Shown: positions 35,954 through 48,365 of the stretch, in pieces
How positions within the stretch are numbered: the first letter of the stretch is position 1
How the letters are laid out: each line of letters starts with the position of its first letter
Source of the DNA: Pyrrhoderma lamaoense
Lineage: Eukaryota; Basidiomycota; Agaricomycetes; Hymenochaetales; Hymenochaetaceae
DNA length: 64,000 nt
Assembly: GCA_002794735.1 (NCBI GenBank)
Contig: NBAZ01000003.1
Span: 558,001-622,000, forward strand
Direction: 5' to 3'
The notes under the pieces: generated by a model
Seen by the model: the letters and a program-made list of their open reading frames with translations, nothing else
What the model was told of the DNA's origin: nothing
Databases searched by the model: none
Position numbers and translations under genes: made by a program

Positions 35954-36412
35954 TCTAACAGTTGTCAAGTGAAAGACAGGGCCGAGAGGGCCAACAAGAT
36001 TAAAAGGTTAGAACAAAAAAGTTGAGTTACAGTACAGTTAGAAGAGAACGACACGTCGAGAAGGTGACTAGCGTGGCCCTGTGACGTATTGTAACACATG
36101 ATATCAATTTTTATATTTTCACCTTTTCTAGTCACTTCATCATTCTTCTTACTTGACGCCTATCTATTCTCAACTCTATCATACACAAAATTTGTGCATC
36201 TTTTGGACTACCAATCTCAATAAAAAATGGGATACTACACTTTGAATGTCTGATTTAGAAGTAGACACGTGACTATTCTTCATAATATTTCTAATAAGGA
36301 TTATATGATTAAGAACCTATTTTTCTGAAAAACTTCAGTTCTGCTTATCTTGATCCTCTTCATAACACACCAAGTCTGAAGCTTTCTGAGTTGCATCCGT
36401 ATATTAGCTACA
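35954..36412. promoter_or_regulatory. 459 bp divergent promoter (VIP36-like / FSH1-like)
   Basis: It is a short shared upstream region of two genes pointing away from each other. No specific motif was assigned. Confidence 0.55.
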
Positions 36413-37618
36413 ATGGCAGCTAAAAAAGTTCTCATGCTCCATGGGTGAGGCCTGCCTACCCTTACTAGTTAGATAAACGATTGACTCACCCACTACAGTT
36501 ACTCGCAAAACGCAATAATCTTCTCCAAACGAGTAAGAATTCTTTGACTTTCCAACATACATATTCCGAACTTCTGTATCTTTCTGCTTACGATAGATGG
36601 GGGCCCTGCGTAAAGCTTGTAAAGATGTCGAATTGGGTGAATATTGATACCATTTACATGTCTTATTTGTATTCAACGACACCATATTTTCTAGTGTTTG
36701 TCGATGCTCCGAATATACTTCAGCCCGCTGATCTCGTTGGTTTCAATCTCGAATCCTTGGGTGCAGGCGAAGCATCCGCAGAAAACAGTGAGCCTGACCC
36801 TTCTACTATCCCCGAGGCTGGTGGAGGCACAACCCAGAGAAGAATACATATATTGGCGTTTTGGACTCATTAATTCTGTTGAGAGATATCCTAGCAAAGG
36901 ATAAGTATGAGGTAATGTTCTATTTATCTCCGAATTTTTCAACTGTCGTCTGAGACATTTGTCATTTTGAGGGTGTCTGTGGATTCAGCCAAGGTGCTTC
37001 TATGGCAGCATTACTTGCAGCTGTGGTATGTATCAAATATATGCGGTGACGATCTGCATATCTTATAGCCTTTTCCAGTTAGAGAAGCCTGAGTTACATC
37101 CACCTTTCTTAATTGATGAGAAGCCACCTCATCCCCCTCTGTATGTTTGACAAACTTCATTCTTTCGGCAACATACTAATCTCTATTTCAGTTCGTTCTG
37201 CATCTCTGCGTCTGGGTTCAAACCAAAGGATTCTTTCTTCTCAACTTTCTTTGAACCTTCCTACAACACACCTACTTTACACATCATCGGTTTAAACGAT
37301 GTAATTGTCACCACCGAACGGAGTCAAACACTGATTGAAGCATCCGCTAACCGCCGGGTTATCGCTCATGACGGAGGGCACTTCATCCCGTCCAAAGCAC
37401 CATGGCGAAACTTCTTACGAGATTTCTTTCGTAATCCAGTGCCACTTGATGCTGTCCCCCCTCCGCCTACGAGTGAAGAAGCTAATGGCGTAGTATCTTC
37501 ATTGACTGGTACTCCTGTTGCTAGTGCCCCGGTTTCAGGGAGAGTCACCCCGGATGAGGAAAAGCCTACTGATACTCCCGCACCTGATACTCCTGCACCT
37601 GATACTTCTACCGCATGA
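36413..37618 (+). CDS. FSH1-family serine hydrolase, with one frameshift
   Basis: A small alpha/beta hydrolase of the family S9-like FSH group, with unknown physiological substrate. Exons 36413-36444, 36499-36532, 36597-36636, 36695-36911, 36972-37025, 37079-37140 and 37192-37618 code for 288 residues after correction. Starts MAAKKVLMLHGYSQNA. The catalytic triad is visible: Ser114 in GVCGFSQGASMAALL, Asp183 in HIIGLNDVIV, and His210 in AHDGGHFIPSKAPW. One base is missing near 36817-36819; restoring it gives EAWWRHNPEKNTYIGVLDSL, RDILAKDKYE, matching the family. The C terminus ends in a Pro/Thr-rich tail with DTPAP repeats, which is unusual. It is divergent to the VIP36-like gene. Confidence 0.92.
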
Positions 37619-40284
37619 CAGTGATACTATGAGAACTTAGAGTTTTTCATGACACTTTTTTTCCTACTTGGTACTGGTATTAATATAAAAGTTAAGATAG
37701 ATTAGATATGGCCCTAGAGTAGCAACATACCTTTTAGGTGCACCAATTTGTGAAATTATCACTAGTACAAATTAATGGGCCAAGTGCGATAAGGGTTCGA
37801 TACATTGTCAATGTCCAGTGAATAGTGTCTTATAAGCTTACCCTTCTTGTCTTGTGATGATAATCGATGCATAACTCTTATTCATCTCAGGATCTATCAA
37901 CCGTATCAAAGACTACTATAGGTCTAGTCAATAAGACGGGTACTTCTCTTGATCAGTAAGCCCCAGATACTCACATGAAATTGAGGGACTCCAACACAAA
38001 TATGTACTTTATCTCACACTACCTACTTTCTCATGCTATCCAAAAATTTCTTCACTTTTTAAGGTTAAATGGTTTGCTTAGGATTCTCAACGCCATTTAA
38101 AGTATGCCACGGTAACGTGACCGTGGTTGCATTCAGGACATAAGCGTTAAGGTCCTGTCAGGACTCGATTGTTGGACAACATGAAGAAAACTTCCTACAT
38201 CCTACCGGTGTTTAAGTAGTAGATTCATGTCCCCCAAAATCAAGCACAAGCTTTCAGTGCTAAAACATCTGGTCCAGCGGACAAGAAGCGCATCAACTTC
38301 ACGCGTAAATTCTACTTTGGCTTGCATCTCCGGTTATGAGAAAGACAGCTCTTAGCCTGCTTCCTGAAGCCATGAAACTCTGTGCTAACTCCCTAACCTG
38401 TCCCTCGGAGTCAGAGATCTGCTTCTACTTTGGCTTTGTATCTCGTTGAACCGAAATATGTAGTCCTTTATATGTTTTCTCTTATGGGAACTCAAGTGAT
38501 TTCATGAAGCTAATGGATGCACCATGTAGTGTGATATGAGGATCTGTGTATTTCTGCCGCTCTTCTAGACTGGTAATTTGGCATTGTTTTGAGTCTTGTA
38601 AGAACTCATTTTATTCCCGATGGAGAGTACTAAACTCTATGGACAACTCTATCTCTTTATTAAGTAACATCTCACGCACAACATATATAAATTACAAACC
38701 ATGCTCCGTGCATTCCTGGGTATGATTATCTGTCTCATCTTTTCTCATGAGACAGGAAATCTGTCGCCTGTAAAGGACTTCATGGTGTTTATCATAATTC
38801 AGTACGGCAAACGACATTTTTTTTAGCTATCTATAGCTAATTTGTAATGACATGTAGCACTTCTCTATAAAAACTTTGAAGAGGATTCGCTTGCACCAAT
38901 TTCAATATTTTTAAAAACTTCCGGAATCATAAAGTCTACCCGGATCAAGCGATGAGTAGAAACAACGAAAGAGAAGAGAAGCATGCTCAACACTACTTTG
39001 GCGCACCATACAAACATACAATTGTCTTGGAGTTCTGTATCCTTTATGATTCTACGTACTACCCTTCCGATCTGTTTAAATATGTGTATGTGCTTGGGCG
39101 ACTTTGTCACCTTGCTAAGTACCCGCTTTGTAGAGCTGAGCCTTGTGTTCTTCTCATCTCCCAACTTCCGGCCTTGAAAGCGCTCAAATTTTTCAATGAC
39201 TTATGTCCCAAAATCAATGAAGGATTTTAATACTTTATTGAAAAGGTATCAATTGTGAATGTCAAGTCGGCGCATCAGTTTCTTTGTGGGCTTGGCTATG
39301 CGAATGGTACTATTTATAGTGAACGTACAGTAAGTGAGGTTATCAACGGAACCTACAATGAACTAATGTCCCTCCAGTGAATGGCTCTACTGTATTGACG
39401 GAGAAAGACTTGTTTTCCTGTTCTCGGAATCTAGAAGCCCTAAAACTACAAATGATACGGTACAAAACTCTTTCGCTATGTTCTATCTGGTACCAACTAT
39501 ATATTTTCCGCATTCCATAGAAATGCCCCGCCACCATATATAGCAGCCCATAACCAGAGCCTCCGCAGATCTACCCCTAGAAATATGCTTAAGCATCTGA
39601 CCTAGTTCATGACCTTAATCTCAATCCTTTATAACATGTACGTACATGCGTGGGTTAGTCTGAAACTCAGTAGGCTACTTTCAGACGATACTTAGACTAT
39701 ATACATACACATAAATTAGACTTCTACGATTTTCTAGCACTTCAAGAACTGCAGTTATTGTATGTCGATATCTAACCACGCCCAGAGTGAGTCCATATTC
39801 CGTTTTGCGACACCAAATATTCTGACTTTCGCCATACGATTTGGAAAGTAACGCATAGGCTCATCCCATGGAAAAGCTTATGGACTCTTTTTAATCAGTG
39901 ACGAACAATGAAGAGATAGAAATGGAGAGTTCGTACAAAACAGTCTGATAGGAAACAGTGAGTAACCCACGAGGGGATTTTGTTCTTTCATTTTCTATTA
40001 CATGTTACTGATCCGTAGTGAATTATATTATCTCAAACCAAAACTTATATTGTTATACTCCGAATTCTATATAAATGATATAGTTGTGTACTTCACAATA
40101 TCAGTAGGGCATGTGACATGACGTACTTCCATTCTTACTATTTTACGGCACAAGTTAGTACCATAATAAAAAGAACTACAATGTATCGATAGTTCTTATC
40201 GTAGAAATCCGGTAATTAGTAATATTATAAAGAGATATGTACATTATCCTTGAATTATATCACCTTAGATATCATTTTTTTTTG
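37619..40284. other. 2.7 kb intergenic region with inverted and direct repeats
   Basis: No credible gene was found. Overlapping short open frames lie at 38865-39230 on both strands. Perfect inverted repeats occur at 38107-38126 and 38152-38164, a 20-21 bp direct repeat at 38311/38424, and a 14 bp palindrome CATGTACGTACATG at about 39635-39648. It may hold a decayed mobile element, but no transposase remnant is visible. Confidence 0.5.
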
Positions 40285-41580
40285 TTATCCTTCTACGATT
40301 GGCCCACTGACCCAACCTGAATCGGGACTCGTCGGTTTTGGTAGCCGAAGTTTACCCCCAAGAGTAGACCATGCACGAGCCAGAGCAACACGCAAATTCC
40401 TGATAGGGGCTAGTTCCACATCCTCCAGCCTTTCCCCTCTAGGGACACTGTTAATCAACACTGTCTCCTTTACTTCATTCTCTCTTCCCTTCTCATGTCT
40501 ACGTAAGAGTTCACCTAGAACCTTACTCTCTTTTACTTGTTCTGCCCGGTGCCCCAAAACTCGAGCGCCGTTCATTCCTACGATAAAGTTCCCGCGAATC
40601 CCGTTGATTGAGAGGAATAGCTCGGAAAGGTCTCGGCCTGGAGACAACGTACAGTCCTCTAAGAGGAAGCGTTTGGTACGACCGGAACCCGATTCCAAAG
40701 AGAGGACATTGACCATTTTAGTGCTAGAGGGCGGGGAACGCATTCCAGCTCGACTAGGAGGTAGTGAACTCGTTGGAAGGCGTTGTACGAGCAAACGCCA
40801 GACGGTACGATCTCTCGAAACGAGGATAAACGCTCCTGCAGCAGCACCTACGGCGAGTTCAAAAGTTGCTAAAGATAATCTTTGCCATAGTGGTCTAAGG
40901 ACCATCGTTTTTTCATGGGATTTTCTATCATCCGATGGCGTCTCCTCAGCTACCATTGTCCAGTTTCGCATAACCATATCGGCACTGAATCCACTGATAA
41001 AACAAAGATGATACCCATATCAGCCGAGTGTTCATTTGGTTTGGCTCCAGGAAAAGATTAAAAGAAGGAAAGAAGAGTAGCCTGAAGAATTAATCAACAA
41101 AGTGATGCATCTATCCCATTGATTTCAAGTTGCTTCCACTCCATTGGGTATGATTATGAGTTTACGATAGTCTGTATACATACAAGAAAAGAGGGGGAAA
41201 TGATTTAGAACTTACGTGAATAGAACGTCTAAAGCAAGAAGTAAAAACGTCCAACGTGCCCAAAAAGGAGGCTTCCCGTCATACAACGGAGGGTTATACC
41301 CAAACTCCTGTTCACTCTTATCATCTTCCGCTTCCTTCCCTTTTCCATTACTCTTCTCACTCCTGTGCCTTTTCGGTACCCAAGTAATAGTATTTTGAAG
41401 AGTTGCTCTTCTGAGTCTAGTAAGTTCTTGCTGCCTCGAGACGATCAAGATGGGTCTAGCCCGTGTTGGGAAGTTTGCCAAACCCCTCCTGCAAACTGAT
41501 TGATTTATGAAGAAATGCCCATTATAGTAGAAGCATTTCCATCTCTCAAGGTTCGTCTTGAGTACGGGCTGCTTGAGCAT
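40285..41580 (-). CDS. Putative two-helix mitochondrial membrane protein (TMEM223-like possibility)
   Basis: Two exons, 41580-41216 and 40993-40285, join in frame (GTAAGT donor) to 357 residues. The N-terminal 70 or so residues are basic with few acidic residues, as in a mitochondrial presequence. Two hydrophobic segments follow: RWTFLLLALDVLFT and LATFELAVGAAAGAFIL. The soluble tail includes RFLLEDCTLSPGRDLSELFL and SINGIRGNFIVGMNGARVLG, where a hairpin of membrane helices followed by a small beta domain recalls TMEM223-type proteins. That resemblance is by architecture only. The antisense strand is also open for 253 codons, a shadow. The start ATG is the first in frame; an upstream exon cannot be excluded. 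Confidence 0.65.
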
Positions 41581-43194
41581 GTCGAAGGTACCCTTGGGTA
41601 CTTCTGTACTGAGGTAGAAACTAAATCCTGCCTGAGAGTTATTCTAACTTTTGAAGTCGCGCGTCAATTTGAATTTGCAAATCAATAGTATAGTTACATA
41701 ATCAACTCCGAAGCGCTGACAAATAAGATGGTGGCTTGAGGAAGGAAAAATATATACGCACAAGTTTGGGGATGCCTGTACTGGGTCTGCCGTGGCCAAA
41801 AGAGCTATGTTATCACTATGGATGTCTTACTCGCATGGAATCTTCTACTCTTTCCATTCTTTCATTCTAAGCATTAATTAAACATGTATATGATTTGTAA
41901 AAACTCCGTACGCGGCATGTAAAGGTTTGAAAGCAGAAAAAGGCCAAATTATTTTCAATCATAACCTCGGAGATGGTAGCAAAAGATAGATGATAATATC
42001 TTTACGCACGCATAGGACACACTCTAGTAAGTACTAGGTCTTCTTCGAGCTATTATGTGAGAGTCAAGAGTGTAAAATTACCAATTACTACGTGAGTTTT
42101 GCCGAGCCCTTACTTTTCGAAAATAGGTGCATGAGATTTCTCTTTTTGAATTGTAATACCATATACTTCGCCAAGGGAGCGGCTCTTCTGGGATTTATTT
42201 AAGGCTAAGAAGCTCTGCATGAGCCTTAACAGGCTAGCAAGAGGTCCCTTTCAAAGGTACTCATGTTTTACACCTACACGTAGAAGCCTGATTGTGGTGT
42301 TTGTATCTTATGGCACTCGTGATCGCACCCTGTTGCATTTTTTATCCCTTACAGTATATCAAGATTTCGTGTAGATTCAATCTTGATTTACGAAATATAA
42401 AGGTTGTAGGTTACAATTTCAGTATAGCTCGCACTTAAGTAGTTAAAGATAGAGTTAAGAAGGCATTAGCCGAGAAGTCCTCACCCCCTCAAAGATGGAA
42501 AACCCATAGGTAACACAGGTATTCAATAATTATAACCAAAAGGGTATCTAGTTCCGTTTCTACCCTAACAGTACTGGTCAATGACCGATATTTTCAAGAG
42601 TAACCAGATTTGTCGATAGAAGACATTCAAACTGATTCGTGATAAATTGTTCTATTGCATGGCTTTTCAAGTCTCAGTTTGAAATAGTCACTCAAAAAGA
42701 TTGCCAATTAAGATGAACTCTTTTGTCAAAAAGAAAACCATAAAATTCATAAGTACATATAAGTAAAGAAAGATATCTAGTGGCGTGTTTTTTTTACAAA
42801 CGGTGATAAAAGGTGAATACTATCCGAGGGAAGCGAGGGAATAAAGTACCTGTCATGAGCAGCGGGAATTGAAATAGTGCAGTTTCAAATAAGATGGGTA
42901 AGTAAGGTAAAATTACTATGAAATCAAGATATAGAGACAATGCGCATACATCCGTTTTTGAGACAATTAAATACAAATACAAAACACAAGACTAAGTAGA
43001 AAGCATAGAGAGGAATAAGAGGAAACGCCCCGCGTCAATCAAGAAAGGAAATTACTGGGCAAGAACCATAGAGGTGCAAGTAACCCAGGCGGAGACAGAA
43101 TGAAGAGATAATCAGCAAAAAGTCGGACAAAAACACCGAGATTTCGGATATTTTTAGCAAGTATTCATCAGTCGGGAGAGTGAGGAAGGGTGGT
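41581..43194. other. 1.6 kb intergenic region
   Basis: It holds the upstream region of the 40.3-41.6 kb gene and the 3' flank of the PARG gene. AT-rich; no gene or repeat was recognised. Confidence 0.5.
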
Positions 43195-44316
43195 CTACGC
43201 TTCTAATATAACATATTTTCCTTCTCCCTGGCATCGATCATAAAATGCGGCCTCAAAATCCCTGAAAGTTTTGTCACCGAGGACAGCGAAGACGACGCGA
43301 TCAAAGCTCTTTCTGAACCGTGAACCTTCACGTCCAAGAAGGTCTGCCCAAATATGTGCAATCGTCTTAACATCGTTCTGGAAGACACCACAGCCCCAGG
43401 CACCAAGGACAAGATGTCGAACACCATGCCGTTCAAAAGCATAAAGCACGCGAGCAGCTCGTTCCCGCATCACGCGTTCGATCTTCGCTGCTTCACCTTT
43501 AGGATTCAATCGGCCCATTACGGACTGTCTTACAACGCCGGAATTGACAGCTGGAGAAGTGAGAACATCCGCAACAACGGGACGTTGCCATGACCCTATA
43601 ATTAAAAAAAGGCGCATTGAACAGATAAGTCAGCAAAAATCATTGAGATTAATTGAGCTAATGAAGAAAGAAAGAGACACACCATCGTCGTCTCGAAGCA
43701 ATAGAATATTCGGGGAGTAGATCATCGAATGAGAGTAATATCCGGCTTGAGGATCGTGCCGGTGTACCGTGTAGAAAGCTTCAGCGGTATGGCTAATTAG
43801 CGATGGGTAAAGTGTCGAGGAGCGTGCAATAGATTCTTCTTGAGCCTCAGCACCGTTCAAGAATCCACCGCCTGGGTGTTTGGCGGACGCAAAGTTCAGT
43901 ATTCCAATTTTATTCTCTTCCCGTTCTAGTTCTATAACGCTCGATTTTGGGCTAGGGTGGGAGGTTGTTGAAGCTAGAAGACAAGCTCCGGCAAGCGTTG
44001 ACGTTTGAAGCACGATGATTTTGGGGTCCTTTCCTTCCTTTGGTGTTGGAGGAGGTGAGTGAGAAGGTGATTTGATGCGCACAAGACTGGAGGAGCTTGG
44101 AGACGGTGAGGATGGCCATGAAGCAAGAACGCTGTCATATGAATAAAGACGCGTGTGCTCCAGAGAGCGAGAAACGGCATCCGAGATATAAATTTCCCCT
44201 ATGTCTTCAACGATGTAAGAGCCCCTTTCGATTGCTGCAAGAGTGGACTCTGCAATTTCGACGAGTCTCTTCTTTCTTGGGTTCTCCTTGCCTCTCATTT
44301 CGGTTTGAGTGTTCAT
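43195..44316 (-). CDS. Microbial-type poly(ADP-ribose) glycohydrolase (TIGR02452/DUF2263 family)
   Basis: A macrodomain-type enzyme that cleaves ribose-ribose bonds of poly(ADP-ribose). Exons 44316-43683 and 43595-43195 give 344 residues. The PARG signature is plain: NFASAKHPGGGFLNGAEAQE followed by ESIARSSTLYPSL, with the GGG loop at 149-151 and the catalytic Glu pair at 160-161. Downstream are GYYSHSMIYSPNILLLRDDD, SWQRPVVADVLTSPAVN, RARRVL-type region RMRERAARVLYAFERHGVRH and LVLGAWGCGVFQNDV, all typical. The start (MNTQTEMRGK) is the first ATG in the open exon. The reading frame is intact. Confidence 0.94.
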
Positions 44317-45182
44317 GCACTTGATAGAACTGTATACTTAAGGAGACTCCAGGAGAGATACTTTCGAAAAGACCGTTGGAGGTACGGAGGGAGTTGAGTG
44401 ACAACGAGAGGGTTGAGCGCGATGGAAAGTCATAAATAAAGAAGTGAGAGCTGTTTTCGGGATGTCAATAAATGCCTAATATGGAGATCAACATGCTTGA
44501 CTCATTTAGGCATAGAATCGGATGGGGCCCGGATATAATATTGAATATCAAATATCATCAAAGGCTGACGAGATTTGAGCCAAACATGTCTATATTTCCT
44601 TCAGCCACTTTCTCACTGCGAAAGTTTAGATTTCAGATGCCCTAATCATAAAAGCAGTCTAGTAAACTTCCGACTTCGTCTGGAACTTTGCTTACTCCGA
44701 AACGGTAGAGCCTTAGCGTTTATTCATCCGTGTTCCCCGGATTGATTAATTCCATGTTCAAAACAATATTGAATGTGGATTGACCGATATCAGTGTCTTT
44801 ACTTGTAAGTATTTATAGCGGGGCACCAATTGGCAACAACTGCTACGATTTATTCAAGAGCCGGGACTTTCGGTGATTTCCCAGGCAATTAATATCCGTA
44901 GATGATTTTCTCATATTTTATATTTTAGTCTTACTAACGGATGCAAAATTATCGGAAGGTTTATTCGACCATAGCTAACACAGCTATTGATCACGGAAGT
45001 GAGCTGATACAGACTCAGACACGTGTTCCGCTTCTATCGAAGTTAGTTACTATCTTTCTCTGATTGTAGATATTAAACGAAGTTTTTTTAACAAGTCTAA
45101 TGGATAGTGTTTCGGCTTTCATAGGTAACCGCGATAGCCTCGCTTTGGGAGAGAAAACTCTCCATCATGACTCTTTTTATTC
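44317..45182. promoter_or_regulatory. 866 bp upstream region of the PARG gene
   Basis: It contains the PARG promoter and the 3' flank of the GH28 gene. Nothing specific was recognised. Confidence 0.5.
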
Positions 45183-47585
45183 GTCACAATGAGGTGTCTG
45201 AGCATGTCCCGAATAAGGACGCGGAACTTCCACCAAGCTCAACATTTTGACATTCATACTTCGCTGTACCACTTGGTGCCCTGAAAGAGGAGAACAGGTT
45301 AGATGAATCGTGACAAGCTCGAGTTAGCGCTGGGAAAAATTCAATATTACTCACGAGAGGTCAATGTCAGTCACTGTTATATTACTGCATCTACCATCTG
45401 GTGAACAATCAAGTGTTGCAACAGTGGATCCCGAGCCCGTACCAGAAATGCTGCACAAAAGAGAAGCGCTCGAGTTTAAAATTTTATTTCGTCCAGAAAG
45501 AAAAGAAAAGAGGGCGGTGGCGCCGCTCCAAATACCTTGAGAATACAACATCCTGAATAAATGTGTTTGACGGAAACTCGGCACAGTCTTCGTCAGAAGT
45601 CATGTAACACTATATAATCAAATAAATCAGATACATTAAACCTAGGCCAGATGCGTTTTGGATTTGCTTTTCTTTTGACTAATTTTACTAATGGGAAGAA
45701 AAAGTCTTGTAAAACCTCCTTTCCACACTTACCTGGTCGATAACGATCGGATTATCAGCTTTGCTCTCGATAAAATGCTCAAACGTGATATTCTTCACAA
45801 TCCCGCTTCCAACACCAGAGCCCGCCCAACACTTTATACGTGCACCATTTTGAGCGTTGGACATGCGGATGTTGCTATATCCCGAAAAGAGTACTCCGCC
45901 GATCCCCATACAACCAACCGGTTTTAGCGCGGGACCAATATTGAAATAAATGAGGTAATTCAAAGGGGAAAATATGACATGAATAAATTTAAAAAAATAG
46001 AACAATGTTAGCTTCTGAGTTATCATGAGGGGCAAGAATGCGGGAAGCTTTTACATACGTTGACGTCACGTTTTCGACAATATCAAACATACCCTCAAAT
46101 TGGCCGAGGGAACCGACGGAGATACCACTGTGTGAATTTGGGTTTGATTTCAGATATAATCAGGGAATAAAGTCTTGAATTCCTACAACAAGAAGATAAA
46201 CTTACTGAGATCCGGTGCAGTTGAGATTTGAGACAAAGATATTTGTTGCATCTATTTGTCAGTGTGTTTAGCAGCCATAGACTCCCTTTTTTTCCAAGAA
46301 AGAGGTGCAACAGTCACGTACTAGGCTTAAAGCTGACACAGTCATCCCCATTGTTGATCACACTATCTGTAATAGTAACTTGATCACTTCGGTATATATC
46401 CCATCCATCTCGATTAGCAAGTATCTCAGTTTCGGTCTAATTGCAACAACTACGAAGAATTGAAGTACCAGTATTCTTAGCATCAGCGTCCGAAGTCGAG
46501 ACTGCTGTAAGATTAATGTTCGAAAACGTTACGCCCTTTGAAGAATGAACGAGATTGAACCATTCTGGCGAATTAATCATTTTGATGTTCTGGAGTAATC
46601 GGTTAGTTATCAAGAAAGACGGAAGAAGAGTCGACTGAGGATTTGTATAGGCGTACATTCACGAGTACATTAGATCCGTTGAAGAACGTAAGAATGATGG
46701 GTCGGAGAAGGGAGCTATCATCGTCACTGTATATAAGAAATGGTTCATGAGGTCCCCTCACTATCTGAGAGATTTTGAACAAGATATGGGACCCTTACAA
46801 GGCGTCGTACCAAACCTATTCCAGCGTGAATCAAGGGGAAGAGGAACTTAAGGAGATGATCTCAGATTTGTGCTCTGTATTTGGATGCCTACCTGCCCAG
46901 AACCGTCAATAGTTCCACCGCCATCAAGCATAATATTTGTTCCCCCAAGGAGCCAGTATGTAATTTGTGTTTCTTTATAAAAATCCAGTATCAACTTTTC
47001 AGGGACCAAAGATCCGAGGAGCTACTAGACACCTACGAAATGTTATCGGGAATGCATTCTAGTGCAGTATGTAGATCCATGTAGATAATTTGTTAGAATT
47101 GATATTGACGGTAGTTTTATTTTGAGATAGATCGATTTTTTAAAGAGTAAATTAAAACTGTGGCTGATACTTACAGCAACCCAGTAATCGATATCTGGAT
47201 TGAACTTGATGCTTCCTTCCAGGGACTAAAGGTATTGGTCAAAAAGAACCATGATATAGGACATAAGGAAGAGGCAATATTTCAACATATTCAGTCTTTT
47301 GAATACAAATAACATCAAGAAGATACTTACTATATGTGTATCCCGTGCAGCAGTCATATCCAATTTAGTACTAATGTTCAAAGTTGTCTCCGCGGGAATC
47401 ACAACAGTTGGACAATCATCGTTTAGGACCGCGGATACAAAGGCTGGCGCGTCATCCCCACCACTTGCCAGCAACTGACACTCCGCTCTGGGGTTAATTG
47501 CGCTACCAGTCGCCGCCTTTATCAGGTTCAAGAAGAGAAGACTAGTAATCAGAGGCAGAGAACAATTCCTTTCGATACCGTGCAT
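45183..47585 (-). CDS. Secreted GH28 exopolygalacturonase-like enzyme
   Basis: A pectin-degrading beta-helix enzyme. My model has 14 exons and about 409 residues, all phases consistent, including a 17-nt microexon at 46799-46815. An N-terminal signal ([20 protein letters not shown]) fits secretion. The four GH28 motifs are present: [31 protein letters not shown] and NGARIKCW, holding the three catalytic Asp, the His and the Arg-Lys pair. The [11 protein letters not shown] form and paired Cys (CYMTSDEDC) favour exo- rather than endo-polygalacturonase. Other parts: [55 protein letters not shown]. It ends [11 protein letters not shown]. The frame is intact. Substrate beyond pectin-type chains is not determined. 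Confidence 0.92.
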
Positions 47586-48365
47586 CAGATTAATTCACTC
47601 AACAGGAAATATCCAGAAGGCTGGTGGGATGGTATCCAAGAAGATGTCGAACGAGCTATAAGGTGATCGGGTTATTTGTTTATATATTGGTATTTTCAGC
47701 GCATGCATTTTTGGAATCTTAGGTAGTCGATAATTAGTGGCCAATAGTATAACGCAGAGACACTAATCTCTTATACTTCCGGACCGCCTCGACGTGTAAA
47801 GAGCCACAGTTTTTGAAAGTCGTTAAACCAAGTGCGTGTATCTAAATATCCGAGCGGTCCGCCTTCTTCGTGACTTTGCTGGCGGACATGATTGGAAACA
47901 ACGGAAGTCACGAGGGCGCGTCTACCGCGTCCCAGTTTTATATGATACTTCTTCTAGAAGACGACTCAAAGCCGACCGTGGCATTTGATGTTCACAGCTT
48001 CCTTGCGCCTATCAGATACTTTGCCGTGGATATAAGAGAGTATAACTAAAAGCAGCGCTTTCCTGTTGCTTATTCATAATCCCTTGAAATCAGTTGACGG
48101 CACACTTCTCTTTCTCGTAAAGTCAAGCTACATATATGTTTGAAATTGACCTAATGTTGCTTAGCATTCTTCAAGAACCAGGAACGGAACCATAATAAAC
48201 TTGAGGAACTACAAATACATAAGCATTCAAATACCTTTATTAAGCTCCAAAAGCCCAAATAGTGACGAAAAAATATTAGCATCCGGATACATGAGTGGAG
48301 AGAAGAGTCCCTGAAACATAAGTTAAAACTAATAAAGGCATATACCACACCCATAATCACGATCC
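47586..48365. promoter_or_regulatory. 780 bp upstream region of the GH28 gene
   Basis: It contains the GH28 promoter and the ERV2 3' flank. No recognisable element. Confidence 0.5.

Noticed and set aside
38865..39230. Overlapping frames of 92 (+) and 99 (-) codons
   Set aside because: They oppose each other, have no splice sites in phase with neighbours and no family features; neither could be preferred.
40250..41011. 253-codon frame on + opposite the 40.3 kb gene
   Set aside because: The - strand frame splices correctly to an upstream exon and gives a coherent membrane protein; the + frame is its shadow.
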